A stretch of 64,000 nt of DNA from Kalmusia sp. IMI 367209 (GCA_027946365.1 JAPEUQ010000003.1:1612001-1676000); one strand, 5' to 3'; shown: positions 46,920-58,516, counted from the first letter of the stretch. Made by a program: numbers and translations. The notes: a model not told the origin generated them from the letters alone.

Positions 46920-47890
46920 GAGGTTTCCGAGCAAAGCACAACTCTGGTGATAGGATTGGAGGTGTGTGCAGGGTGAGAAAAAGTGATTGGTATGCATTTC
47001 AGGGCGTTCAAGGTGTCCAACATGGCGACAAATACCATTTCTGGAATGATTGATGACAAGGTATCGATATTGGCTTTAGACTTTACTCTACTTGTCTATA
47101 GGTTTTGCACTAGTAGGGTATCATGAGTAGGCGGACGAAAAGATACGATTCAAGAATATGGGAATTTCTGCATTTGGACCGTGTTGACAATCCGAGTAGC
47201 TTGAGTGGCCCGTCTACCGAGAACAGCAAACTTTCTATACTGACAACTGCAAGATAGCCGACGCCGATCATCTTACTCCATGCACATAGCACATGCATAC
47301 TTTCCATGGTATCCAGGCCCCAACATGCCCCCAGGTCCACTTCCAAGGATTTCCAAACTGCTGCAAGGGACAACCATTCGATGTTGTCTGCTTCGGCCCG
47401 ACACCAGTGGCGTACCTACGGCACGCTTCAGACCGACCAGACCCTGACTCACTACAAGCATTTCTATTCGCTCCATGCTTGCCTGGCCGGGGGGTACTCC
47501 ACAGATTTGTGAGTTCATTGCGCTAATCCAGTGCTTTCTCGCGTGGACCACTGGAATTGCTTAGACTACCATGTGCGTACGCATGAAGTTAAACCCTTTT
47601 GATTATACAGTGGACAGGAGGGGGCAGTATAGAGAGTTAGAGTAGTGGTCTCTGCCAGGGCGAAGCATGAAGCTAACTCGGATCCAAGCCAACGATGTAG
47701 CAGAACTTGAGACTCGTTCCACATGGCCAGTTGCTGAGGCTTGGGATACCTTCCTTCTCTGGGAGCACACTGGGTGGACGCTTAGCTCAAGTATAAGGGC
47801 GACGTCTTCTGCTTCAATTGATTCAGCTGGCCTCTCCTGTCATCTGTCAATTCACCAGCGACAGCTGAATCTCTACGCCCCAATATCACC
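46920..47890. other. Gene-free stretch downstream of PNO1
   Basis: About 970 bp. Overlapping open frames of 77-92 codons on both strands around 47110-47551 have no recognisable features. Otherwise nothing is seen. Confidence 0.45.
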
Positions 47891-49140
47891 ATGGCTCACG
47901 TCATTGGTCCGTCGTTGATGGATATACCCACCATTTGCTTCGGCTTCACATTGGGATTTGGGACACTCACAATTAGCAAAGCAGGGAAGCAGACACTCTC
48001 CGTCGTCAGGCGCAAACATGGCATTTGGAGTCCGTATCTTTTCATGATATGGATAGAGATCATAGTCTGCTTGGCCATGGCTATCCTTAGCTGGCTTTTC
48101 GTACGCGGAGACATCAAGCCAAAGTGCGTTACTCCTTTCCCTCCACCTCAAGTCAACAATCGATTGACCATCGACATATACAGGCTCTGGTACTTTTTTG
48201 TCCAAGTAACCCTCTGGTCCATCCAACTCCAGCTCCTCCTCCAGATCATCGCAAATCGAATCTCCCTCATCCTCCCCAACCGGCACGATGGACGCCGTCT
48301 CAAGATCTACCTCTTTCTCGCCATCCTCGCCATCAACATCAGCGTATACTGCATCTGGATACCTGCCCGCATGGCAGTCTCCCCAACATGGATCAAACTC
48401 AACGACATCTGGGACCGTATCGAAAAGGTAATCTATCTAATCATCGACGCCGGCCTCAATGCCTACTTCCTTTACCTCGTCAAAGTGCGCCTCGTCGATG
48501 CAGGTCTGATCAAATACAAAGAGCTGTGGAGGTTCAACGCAGGCATCGCAAGCATCAGCATCAGTATGGATCTGCTGATCATTGGCATGATGAGCTTGCC
48601 GAATGATTTGGTGTAAGCTTGTCCCTCTCTCTCCTATTCCAGCACTAGGACAAGAAGTCTTATTGACATAAAAACAGTTATGTCCAGTTCCACCCCCTGA
48701 GTTATATCATTAAACTCAACATCGAACTCTGCATGGCTGACCTCATCTCAAAGGTCGTTCGCAAACGCGACCGCACTGATAAACCTCACGAACACGATTC
48801 CTCCTCTAATCCCTCGCAAGGCACTGAGCTTGCTACGCGCTCGCAAACATACCGCGGCACAACGCTCGATAGCAAAAGCGGTTTCAAGTCACACATCACT
48901 TCTCAGGCTCGAGGGGGTTCTCCAAAGCGATTGCCCGACAAGAACCAAGAAGGAAAGGCAGCGGGTGATTCAGATGGTGTGTCGATTAGCAGCAGCGAGA
49001 GCGGGATCAATTTTCGTGTCCCGGAAGAGGGCATTGTGAGGTCGGTGGCTGTGGAGATTACGGTCGATGATGTGGGGGAGAAGGATGAGCAGAGGAGCAC
49101 GAAAAGTACTTCGAGGTTGAGGGGACAAGGAGATTGGTAA
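47891..49140 (+). CDS. Integral membrane protein with about seven hydrophobic segments, function unknown
   Basis: Three exons (47891..48123, 48184..48612, 48678..49140), 374 aa; introns of 60 and 65 nt close in phase (GTGCGT and GTAAGC donors). Hydrophobic segments: PTICFGFTLGFGTLTI; FMIWIEIIVCLAMAILSWLF; LWYFFVQVTLWSIQLQLLLQ; LFLAILAINISVYCIWIPA; VIYLIIDAGLNAYFLYLV; ISISMDLLIIGMMSL; and the weak FHPLSYIIKLNIELCMADLI. A hydrophilic C-tail of about 130 aa, rich in Ser, Lys and Asp, follows. This layout resembles the rhodopsin-like/7TM proteins common in filamentous ascomycetes, but no signature residue (such as a retinal lysine) can be assigned. The first intron is stop-free and its retention would add 20 residues. 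Confidence 0.8.
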
Positions 49141-49663
49141 ATCCGATAACTCGCAACGGTGAATACCGTTTAATACAACACTTGTAAAGCGGGCTTCTCA
49201 TCTGAATACCTTACATCAATACGTTGTTCACCTATGCCTATACTCTTAATGTTAGCATGCTCTATGGAGCGCCAATGAACAGTCGAAACACAACTCACTG
49301 CTTCGTTTCATGTCCTCAAGACACCAAAGCACGAATAGCGCGATTGCACGTCCAACAAATAAAGATCAAATTAGCTAAAGAATCCGTCTTACCCGCGGCG
49401 CTAGTCTAGCTCAGGGACGATCCAAGTCCGCCCATTGTACGCCTCACGAGCGAGAGTCATAGTACCCCTGGTGTCCATCACAAGAATTACCCACTTCGGA
49501 CAGGTTGCAGCCCACATCCGGCGTCCGCATCGACTGATCCGCCGAGTAAATAGCTGACTAAATCTCACATCAACATGCCGCTAAGAAACATCAACAATGA
49601 TGGTATCGCCGCCCAAACGCCTCAAAATGCTCTCGCTCCCTCAGTCATGGCCCCCTTCCTGAT
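49141..49663. other. Convergent spacer between the membrane-protein gene and the NLR-like gene
   Basis: A 520-bp spacer holding both 3' flanks. No gene is recognised. Confidence 0.5.
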
Positions 49664-52451
49664 CTATACCCACTCTGGCATATCCTTCGTTATTTTTGGG
49701 CTTCCCAGCTTCAACGAGCTCTTCGTGTGGTACTCAAGTAGACTTGCAAGATCCTGATCCACCCTTTCGTACGACTCCTTTAAATTACTTCTCTTCCCGA
49801 TGAACTTATCTTCCCCACCTGCAGTGAGCCGTTTCCGCACATCCTTCGCATACTCCATTGCATGCCTTAGATCCTTCTTGTCTGCCGACCGCGCCTTGAT
49901 GGTGAGGTAATTTGTAAGATTCAGCCAAACGGCTATGTCGCCAAATGAGATGACCGTGCCACCGGGCGGCAAATCCATGATCGTCACAGGCGTTGCGGGG
50001 TTGGTTAGGTGTGTGGCGAGCGTGGCGTTAACTTCGTCCAGGTAGGTGAGTCGAACGCGCTGATCCGTGCTCTCGAGACGGAGCGCATGCTCTATGCAAT
50101 CTGCCAGCGCATCCCAGATATACAACTTGCCCTCGCGAACCTGTAGGGTTTTCAACGTCCAGAGGTGTGCATTCGCCCAATATTCGTCTTCGATGAAGGC
50201 TTCGTAGCCCGTGGCTTTGGCGATGCGACTCCGCATCTCGTACGTGCGGATGAAATCGCGGATACACCGATGTGCGTAGTTCACTTTATAGTGCGCAAGG
50301 TCTGCCACTTCGACGGAGTTGCGCTTTTCTTCGCCTGGCACGGCTTCGAAAATGGAAAGGAAATTCTTGCATTTGAAAACGAGCACGTTGCGCATGCGTT
50401 CTGCGCGCGTGAGCACTTCGCCTGTGGTTAGGGGCCGTATGTCGGCCTCGAGGCTGGAGCGAGTGTCGGCGTCGATGGCGGCGCAGAGCGGGAGGAGCGA
50501 GGGATATGCGTGGGCATCGACGAGGCGGAAGAGGCGCGATGCGTGGTCGAAGTGGGAGGCGTCTACGTTGTCGAAAATGTAGGTCAGGAGTTCTTCGAGT
50601 TTGGATGGGAGAGCGTTTACGCGCCATCTTATGGTAGATACGTCGTCCGTCTCGCTGGTGTTTTGAATCAGAAATTCGGTGGCTAAGGAAGCCCAAAGGA
50701 AGATGCCGGAGGCTTTGTCGACGAGTGTGTTGATGATGGCACGTTCTTCTGTACCATCGGATTTCTCGGCAGGAATATTGAACATGGTGTCTATATCAGC
50801 GAGGAAAAGTTAGTGAAAGTTCAAAGAATGGGACCTGGGTACCTGGAAGATGTCCTAACAGTGCAAAAAGGGATGTCTTCCTCTTTGCTCAGAAAACATC
50901 TACTTTAGCATCCGAGACTTGCGTACCATTTTGGTCAAAAGCGTACAAGACGTATTCCAATATGCCTTTCTTCGTCCATTTATCAAGCTCTAGACTGGGG
51001 AAGCCCTTGAAAGTGGCGCTGTATACTGGAGTTGCACGGCTCGAGATGCATATCTTGACGTTCTCGCGAAGAGACGCATTGATCAGGACTGTAAGTGCGT
51101 TTGTCGGGTCGTCATCTAATTCATCAAGGCCATCAATCATGAAAAGAAACTTCTTCGTAGAGTCAGATAGAAGGAGGTCAAAAGCGGTCCGAAGCTCAGA
51201 CAAATTGAATGAATGGATACCTCCGCCGTAGGAGGAATACTGTTTCCAGCGCTCTGTGAAGAGACGTTGAACTACACTTGGGTCCTCGTCCAATGGTCCG
51301 AATATCATATCCTGGAGAGCTTCATAAAGCAGTGAACGTAACAGGCCTATAGTCGTCTTCTGTAGATCTGTGCCGCAGTTCCACAGGAAGAAGCCTGTTA
51401 GAATGCCTGGTGCGTGACCAGACCACCGTTCAAGATATGGGAACAGGTCTTCATTACGGAACAGATACTTCATCATTGTGCTTTTCCCAGACCCTGGCCT
51501 CCCTAGCTCGAAAATTAGCTGAGTGCCGTATATGCAATATCGTAGTCTGCGCACCTGACATCCAGAATACGTTCCGTCCGCTAGTGTCTCCTAACCACTC
51601 TAGGAAACTACCTTCCTGCTGACGTTTTGGGTCGAAGATCCATTTAAAGCTTTCCTCGGTCGGTTTACTGATACTGTAGAATCTGTGGTCTTGCTCCGCA
51701 AAATGCAGGTTCGCAAAGATCTCCGTCCGAAACTGAGCCTCGTATTCCACCAGTATGAAGGCGTCCACATATTTTGAGAATTCCTCGACATGTTTCTTGT
51801 TCTTTGCTTTCCAGTCGTTGTTACTGATTGCATCAAGTGCTTCATGTTGCCACTGTTCTTGGTGATGCACTTGAGGATCTTCTAAGCCGATCACGGACAG
51901 ATCCTTTTCGGATGGTAGATCATGGTAAGCCCTGAACACTGGTGAGTATATGTGTTAGGTAGACTGAGTCTGTTCAAACGCACCGAAGCGCCCGAAGTAG
52001 TGCTGTGTCAAGTTCTTTTCTTAGAAACTGCAGCCTCTTCTTTGCATTACTGATCTGTCCCTTGTTCCACACCGTGAGGGAGCCCGTCCCTCACCGTCGT
52101 CCACGCCAGATCGCCTGGTGTGCATTTCGCTTGCGCTTGACTAAAAGCATCAATTAGAGGGATGACAATCTCTGTGGTGCTGTCGCTAAGCTTGAGTAGC
52201 TGCTGAGTAGCGTCGTCAAGTTTCCCGCCCTTCTTGTCATTTCCTGGTCTCTTTAGCTTATGCTGATCGAGCTTCTCTACCAGGCGATATAGCTCGTGGG
52301 TGACTAGTCGAAGCAGGTGACCATTTTCAAGGCTCAAGCGTACATCTTTGCGCTGGTAAACCTCGTGATTCTTGTCTAGGATCTTGGCTGAGAAGTCAAG
52401 CAGCTGCACAATGCACGATGCTAGACCCACTGCCGGAAGTGTTTTCGGCAT
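49664..52451 (-). CDS. NACHT/NLR-like STAND NTPase
   Basis: Five exons: 51984..52451, 51555..51931, 50927..51502, 50843..50887 and 49664..50790, about 863 aa. N-terminal helical domain (VGLASCIVQLLDFSAKILD) of the type found on fungal STAND proteins, then a spacer with NVFWMSG. The NTPase follows: Walker A GRPGSGKSTMMKYLF, Walker B FLFMIDGLDEL, sensor ICISSR. Next is a winged-helix-like region (KASGIFLWASLATEFL) and a 370-aa C-terminal helical region without ankyrin, WD or TPR repeats. Such proteins are candidate heterokaryon-incompatibility or innate-immunity switches. In exon 1 the frame changes near 52078..52080 (GGG): either one surplus base, or removal of a 40-nt GT-AG intron at 52055..52094, restores a full-length frame. 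Intron 3 is also unusually short (39 nt). Confidence 0.8.
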
Positions 52452-53536
52452 GTTGGCGTCGAAGGACAGCTGTTCATGGCTCGGTAGAGGGGGTTGGAAT
52501 GCGACGCCGTTTTTGACAGGTTGGCCAGCCTGGGGCGGAGTCCGCTTGAATTTGGCGAGCCACTAAACGGGAGGCATCCTGGTTACTTGGCGCATAGTAA
52601 AAACCCCGCTGAGTGCCTAATGCAGGCTAGCCAGCCTTGTCGTTATGGTGATCGAAATGTCCTTGACAAGTAACGACGGTTACTCCTCCTTTTCTTTGCC
52701 ATAAGGAGCTGCGGATAGGAGATAGCTTCCTCCCGCTATTGCACTGAGGTCAGGGGGCGATGTGCCACTGGTTCAGAGGGACGACGGACTGTAGTCTAAT
52801 TAAAGGATCCGCAATATTGGCAGCCTGGCAGCGAAACGGCCTTTGGGTGCGACACTTGGGAGGCCGCAGTCAGCGAAGGAGAAGGGAACCGTGCCGTTAC
52901 TTCAGAGTCCGGCAGCTTTATTTTGTAATGTCTGTCACGTGCTAAGAGTAGGATTGGTGGGGCCCTGTCAAGGACTTTGGCAGGTAATGATACTGCAGAC
53001 AAGTCTTATGACAGGAGAAGCACTCACGCTTCACGCGACGAAGACCGTGACGGATGGCGTTATTGAAATCGCAATATACATCAACATCGTCTGTGCATAT
53101 ACAGTAGGCACTAAGTCCACGCATACCCAATAAAGCTCAGGAAAGCCGCCCGATGGGAGAGTCTACAAATGCCGGTACCGAGCCTCAACATCAAATAATA
53201 GAGGTTTGTTCCCATTGGAAAATGGAAGCATACACGAGATGTGGGAAGCCAATTGGAGGTGTGCTTATTGGAACTCCCAAGGTAGGAGGAGAATGTAAAG
53301 ACAGAGTGAGGTGCCTTCCCAATGCGTTGAGATGACCCTTCACTGCTCGTCACCCGGGCACTTGCCTTCTGAACCCATCCGCACGTCTGCCAACCGCCAC
53401 GGTCACTCTTAACGCGACGACTCTGGGAGTCCACTCTCTTCCAAATCCCTTCGGACCGTGCACCCCGTGCAGCCGCCTCTTGACGTTCAGCCGTTGGCTG
53501 TACGTACACTTGTCTCTGCACTTAGAGCCAAGACGT
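52452..53536. other. Divergent spacer between the NLR-like gene and the unknown five-exon gene
   Basis: A 1.1-kb spacer. The open frames inside it (up to 136 codons on the minus strand, 53111..53521) lack recognisable features and are not called. It presumably holds both promoters. Confidence 0.45.
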
Positions 53537-54535
53537 ATGAACCTAGATATAGCTCAAGGCAAGATGCCGGTCCCGGTAAGTGTTCGCTATTATGCAAACC
53601 GCAGACACATTTGTAAATGACACTCGGCTACTAGCACAACCTTGAGACGCTCCTGAGGTCGGATGCACAGATTTGGGTCTGGACGTAAGATAGCCTGCGT
53701 TCTGTGTCAGCCCAGTTGCACGTTACTGATTACTATAGGGGTTGCGACAAGAAGAAAGGCATCGTTGATAAGCTCGAAGTAGAGTGGAGTCTCGTGCCAT
53801 TCATCAACCCTCGACTCTTGGAAGACGTTGACGGCATCAATGACAAGACGAACCGGATGGCTTTTGTCTTCATCAAAGGATTTTTTACTGACGGAACCAA
53901 TTTCCTCTACGTGGTGAAGGGCTACAAAAATCTCGTAGGAAACCTTAGGTATCGCCATAGCGGACCATGCTCACAGTACAATCCAGGCGAACTTTCTGAA
54001 ATTGACGTTCAGCGGCAAAGCCTACAATGACCCCTGCTTTGCGACGCCGATGACTGTTTTCGAAGTCCGCAACCTTGCCAAGTCGAAGAGCGCCGATACC
54101 TGTACCTTCGAGAGGGTCGGAAAGACGGAGACACTGGGTGGGCATCCCCAGAATACCCAACGCTACGGTGAATGATACTAATCATTTATTGTAGGTCTTA
54201 GGTGGAAATACCTCTACGAATCCGCTCTAGCAGCCTGGTACAAGCTCGAATTCAGCGACAGGAAGTATGAAATCGTCACAGAATGCCTGGCTATCATGGC
54301 GCCTTCTGATACTGAGCCGGACACTGAGGACGAAGACGACGAGATTTCTGATGAAGAGGAAGAGTCGGCTCCAGCTGGGAAGAGGTCAACTTACACGGAT
54401 AGCGATACCCAAACTGCACCACGAGAGGACTCTGTCTACCAGTACGACAACAGCGAACAGTCTATGCTTATGGCCAAGTCAGCTAAGAAGCGCGACGTGG
54501 ACATTCTCGACGACAACATGGTTAGCCAGATGTGA
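53537..54535 (+). CDS. Five-exon gene of unknown family
   Basis: I do not recognise the product. Exons 53537..53575, 53647..53684, 53739..53934, 53987..54137 and 54195..54535 give 254 aa. All four introns (71, 54, 52 and 57 nt) have GTAAGT, GTAAGA, GTAGGA and GTGGGC donors and AG acceptors. A TTACTGAT branch is visible in intron 2 and a TACTAAT branch in intron 4, and all phases match. The folded part (residues 25-160) mixes aromatic and charged residues (KLEVEWSLVPFINPRLLEDV, AFVFIKGFFTDGTNFLYVV, LRWKYLYESALAAWYKLEFS). The C-terminal third is acidic, low-complexity and rich in Glu, Asp and Ser. There is no signal peptide or membrane segment. It is transcribed divergently from the NLR-like gene; a functional link is only a possibility. 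Confidence 0.6.
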
Positions 54536-55442
54536 AGCGTGCTCAAGGAATTCAGGAGAAGCTACACGCGTGGGAATTTGAACGGCTAGCGTATCAGTTG
54601 TGTAAGGCTGCCGGAGGGCTCTTCGCTCTCTAGCTTGTCCAAGGTTGATGTTCCGGCAACAAAGAAATGTGGATCTCAGCAATGTCAATAAATCAAGGCA
54701 GCTCCACACTAGTCTTCGCTCGTTGAAAGCAGAGAAGCTATAATGTGAGGGCAGCTCAACTCGGTCAGATTGAGGTCGCTAGTGAACACAATGCATCATG
54801 TCTCTTTGTTCCCCCTTCATTCTATATACTAATCTTCACATGCGCCAGATCAGACAGCCTGTGCCATTCTTGCGTACAGGACAAAATCTGAAAGATACAC
54901 AGTGACCTGCAGTGTCTAAATTGCTAACTTGACAGATGTTCGATGGAAATTATTCTGTTGTTAGTATTGTAGGTGGGAGCAAGATCGCAGCCAAAAGAAG
55001 ACTGGTGTCGTGGAATCCCAAAGGGGGGCCGGCATCTAGGTAAGCTTCCAGCCGCTCACAGCCACCTGCAGGCCTACTTGACAGCCAACTGCATGACGTC
55101 GGTCCCAGCCTCCGCAGCCTTCGCAGACGGATGCCCAGTCAGGACCACGGTCCACAACTCGAGCCACACCGGTCTCCGTGCTTGGCTATTGCTTGTTGGA
55201 GCTTGTTTTCCACTAGCCGGCCCCCGGCACGGCTCGATTCGGGATCATCTCAGCAGTGCCTTGTTTTAGCTCTCTGCAGCTGTGCCCGCACTCAAGCGCT
55301 CCCTCCACCCGTTCGCTCTCTGCGCAGCCACATGTGCGGCGCTCTTGAACGTTATCGCTTACCGCGCGTCCTTGTAGCAGCTCTCCTGATCGTAGACCGC
55401 ATTCGAGACCCGTTACAGTAGTCCTTTGCGCCAGTGCGAACA
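54536..55442. other. Gene-free stretch upstream of the C2-domain gene
   Basis: About 900 bp holding the promoter of the C2-domain gene. Short open frames only. Confidence 0.5.
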
Positions 55443-57290
55443 ATGGCAGGCGAAAAAGACGCAAGCCATAACGAGCCCGCCAACGGTGCTGCGCCGAACG
55501 GTAATGCGCCTCAGACATCGGAGAAACATGACGAGAAGAGTCCCCCGGCTCCACTAAAGCAGAAGACGAGGACGAATTCGAGCAAGAAGGGACCGGCCGG
55601 CGGCTTCGACGATACGCCTATCCCGCGCGCTCCGCCTGGTTATACCGTCAAGATCACACTGCACCGTGCGACGAATCTCCCCCTCGCTGATATCAACACA
55701 CTTTCCGCCGATCCGTACGTTATTGCCGAACTGCAGACCTCGCTGGCACCGCGCCATAAGGAGGACCCGCCTCTACAACGGCGCACATCAACGATACGGC
55801 AGAGGACAGACCCTGTGTGGAACGCAGAGTGGATAGTAGCCAATGTGCCCGCGTCGGGCTTCAGATTGAAGTGCCGCATATACGATGAAGACCCCGCAGA
55901 TCATGACGACCGCCTAGGCAATGCACACGTCGTGGTAGACTCGATCAACGAGCAATGGCCAGGCATACGTGAGCAAAGCTATCCGATTAAGAAACGGATG
56001 GCAAGCAAGCGGGCATACGTGCTGCGAGCACTGGCTGTGTGTTTTAACAAGGCAGAGCATATGAACGGTCTAATGTACGTGAGCGTGGAACTCTTAGGAC
56101 GAACCCAGGACGAGAATGGAGGTCGTGCATACACCGTGGGACCACAATACTGGATACGGCATTACTCGCCATTGTTGGGACGCCTTCTGGGGCAAAAAGC
56201 GCCTAGTGAGAATGACAGCTCAAGAAAGTCGGGCAAGTCGAAGCCCGAGCGATACAACTTTCAGGCAAATCAGATGCAATTGCGCGGGCCGACGCCTGAG
56301 GCCATGTACCACCGCTACGTTGAATTTAAGCCCTTTGTCAAGGCTATGTTCACTGCTAAGGGCTTTCGTGGGTACATTCTCTCCAAAGCCTTGCATCATC
56401 AACACACCCGTGTCTACAACTTCGACCGCGAGACTGCATTTGAAGTCTTTCCGGAACCGTGCAAAGAATTCACACAGAAGTTCCTCGAGCTTGTACATCA
56501 CGATCAAGGAGGTCGCATCTTTACTTACGTCCTTACGCTAGATGGTCTCTTTCGCTTCACGGAAACAGGCAAAGAATTCGGTATCGACATGCTGTCGAAG
56601 CATACAATGCATTCCGATGTTGCCGCCTACATTGCATTTTCAGGCGAGTTCTTCATTCGGCGGCTTAGGCATCCGCACAGCAAACCCCCTGAAGAAGGCG
56701 GCAACAACCAATCTCATCCGCCTGATGAAATAGAGGGTGGCCCGCCAAAGGAAAACGCTAAGACCGACCCTTCGTACTATGAGCTCATCATCGACAATGA
56801 TTCTGGTACCTACCGTCCCAATGCACAGCTCCTACCACAGCTCAAGTCATTTTTCGAATCGAACTTCCCCGGTCTGCATGTCGTCACGCTTGATTGCCAG
56901 GGTGACGCCGAGAAGATGGGGCGCATGAAGAAAGAGCAACGCGAGCGCAAGAAGGCTGAGGGCGACCATATCGTGTACAAGCAGATCAGCAGGAGTAGCA
57001 GTATGAGTTCAAGTGATATTGAAGATCTGAATGCGTTGGAGGATGCCGAGAATAGGCCAGAGCCGCATCTCAGACATCAGATCCTCGGGGTGGCTGGGGC
57101 GAGAGCAGAGGCAGCAAAGTCGCATGCAAAAGAGTACAGGCCAAGCCGCAATCGCGAAGGTTGGAGAGGAGACGATCATCCGGCCAAACACGACGATGCA
57201 AACACTGACCAAGCAAGGAAAGAAGGTGGGCAGGTGGAGCTAGGAGAATCCTCTGCAGCTGAAGCGGCTCAGCCAGGTCCGTCAAAGTAA
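55443..57290 (+). CDS. C2-domain protein
   Basis: Intronless, 615 aa from the ATG at 55443 (MAGEKDASHNEPANG). A disordered Lys/Pro/Asn-rich N-terminus is followed by a C2 domain at about residues 50-180. It begins YTVKITLHRATNLPLADINT, has calcium-loop-type acids in LSADPYV and DEDPADHDDRLG, and ends near YPIKKR. The central region (VGPQYWIRHYSPLLGRLLGQ, VEFKPFVKAMFTAKGFRGYI, AAYIAFSGEFFIRRLRHP) is the conserved part shared by filamentous-fungal homologues. The tail is Lys/Glu/Ser-rich. C2 domains bind membranes, often with Ca2+, so a role in membrane or vesicle association is likely; nothing more specific can be read. A start 3 codons upstream (55434) is possible. Confidence 0.85.
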   Translation: MAGEKDASHNEPANGAAPNGNAPQTSEKHDEKSPPAPLKQKTRTNSSKKGPAGGFDDTPIPRAPPGYTVKITLHRATNLPLADINTLSADPYVIAELQTSLAPRHKEDPPLQRRTSTIRQRTDPVWNAEWIVANVPASGFRLKCRIYDEDPADHDDRLGNAHVVVDSINEQWPGIREQSYPIKKRMASKRAYVLRALAVCFNKAEHMNGLMYVSVELLGRTQDENGGRAYTVGPQYWIRHYSPLLGRLLGQKAPSENDSSRKSGKSKPERYNFQANQMQLRGPTPEAMYHRYVEFKPFVKAMFTAKGFRGYILSKALHHQHTRVYNFDRETAFEVFPEPCKEFTQKFLELVHHDQGGRIFTYVLTLDGLFRFTETGKEFGIDMLSKHTMHSDVAAYIAFSGEFFIRRLRHPHSKPPEEGGNNQSHPPDEIEGGPPKENAKTDPSYYELIIDNDSGTYRPNAQLLPQLKSFFESNFPGLHVVTLDCQGDAEKMGRMKKEQRERKKAEGDHIVYKQISRSSSMSSSDIEDLNALEDAENRPEPHLRHQILGVAGARAEAAKSHAKEYRPSRNREGWRGDDHPAKHDDANTDQARKEGGQVELGESSAAEAAQPGPSK

Positions 57291-57848
57291 TTTCCATTTC
57301 TTTTGTTATGTATTATGGATGTTTTAATCAATTGTCTTGCTTCGCGCATGCTTCGGTTTGAGAGTTATAGAGTTGGGACGTTCCAGCTCGCGTCATGGGT
57401 AGGTACTCGGATGGATCGCACTGGGATGCAAACACTATGATTGGATCGCTCATTATTCCTGGAGAGATACCCGCATTTCGTATGTGTTCGTACTCATTAT
57501 ATTTACATATTCTAAAATTAATAATCATCTACATATTCAGTAAATCGTACTCATTTCTGTCCTTGAACCGTAGTAAGTATATATATATATACAAGAAGAC
57601 CTATCTCGTCTCTCTGAGTCTTTATAAGTCCAAAAGGGGAATGTACTGCATTGCATACGACAGATGAAAGCACAGCAGCGACTGCGGGGTTCCGATGCCA
57701 TCCCGTCCGATTCGGAACCCGACATCTACACATCGACTTCAGACGCTAAATTCCATCACTCTGCCCTCACAGCAAGACTCCTCTGACCAAATCACTCTAT
57801 TTATTCTATCACTATTATATCATCAAAAGTCAACAACCAGAGAGCAAT
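57291..57848. other. Gene-free stretch between the C2-domain and SnoaL-like genes
   Basis: About 560 bp, AT-rich around 57500-57600 with a (TA)n run near 57578-57589. No gene is recognised. Confidence 0.5.
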
Positions 57849-58440
57849 ATGCCCACCCCAATCAACCCCCACGATCACATCGCAATCCAAAACACGCTCT
57901 CCCGCTACTGCGAAGCTCTCGACACCAAAGACTGGCTTCTTCTCAGCAAAGTCTTCGTCACGGACGTAGACGCAGATTACCCGTTTAACCGCAGTCTGAA
58001 AGGTGTAGAGAACGTGGCCAAAGCCATTCAAGGCCGGTAAAATCACCGTTTCCTTGTCTAGTCCCTTTCGCTCCACCATGTCCCTCTCTGCATCAAGCTA
58101 TGGTGGGTTTTCTAGGGTTGAGGGGATATATGTTGATGGTACTGATAGTCTCGGACCCATTCGCACTCACCACAGTCTGACGACGCAAACAATCATCTTC
58201 AAAGAAGACGGCAGCGCACAAGCAACGACCTACTTCATCGGTTGCCATTTTGGGCAAGGCACGCACGAAGGCAAGGTACTTCAAGCGTACGGACGGTATG
58301 TAGACGAGCTTGTGGTGCAAGAGGCGGCAGCGGGGGACTACGAGGGCGTGCAGGGAGCGAGTGGGGTGTGGAGGATACGGAAGAGGACTGTAGGTTTCAC
58401 AGCACGGATTGGGGATGAAAACATCATGAAAGAGTTTTGA
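57849..58440 (+). CDS. SnoaL-like (NTF2-fold) domain protein
   Basis: Two exons (57849..58036, 58149..58440), 159 aa. The 112-nt intron has a GTAAAA donor and a GATAG acceptor and restores IQGRLGPIRTHHSLTTQ. The cone-shaped alpha+beta fold of the SnoaL/NTF2 group is suggested by DHIAIQNTLSRYCEALDTKDW, VFVTDVDADYP, the paired His of THHSLTTQTI, ATTYFIGCHFGQG and the end strand VWRIRKRTVGFTARIGDENI. The Tyr-Cys, Asp and His positions correspond to pocket residues in related dehydratases and cyclases. The reaction is unknown; these proteins are often small metabolic enzymes. No secondary-metabolite core gene lies nearby. Confidence 0.85.
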
Positions 58441-58516
58441 AGATAGATGGGGACGCGTTCAATTGCTATTGTAAGTTTCTATGATGCATGTCGACGATGT
58501 TGGTCAACACAGGGAA

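Noticed and set aside
47110..47551. Overlapping 77-92-codon frames on both strands
   Set aside because: No strand shows domain features or splice continuity; treated as non-coding.
55213..55554. 113-codon minus-strand frame overlapping the start of the C2-domain gene
   Set aside because: Antisense to a well-supported coding start; no features of its own.
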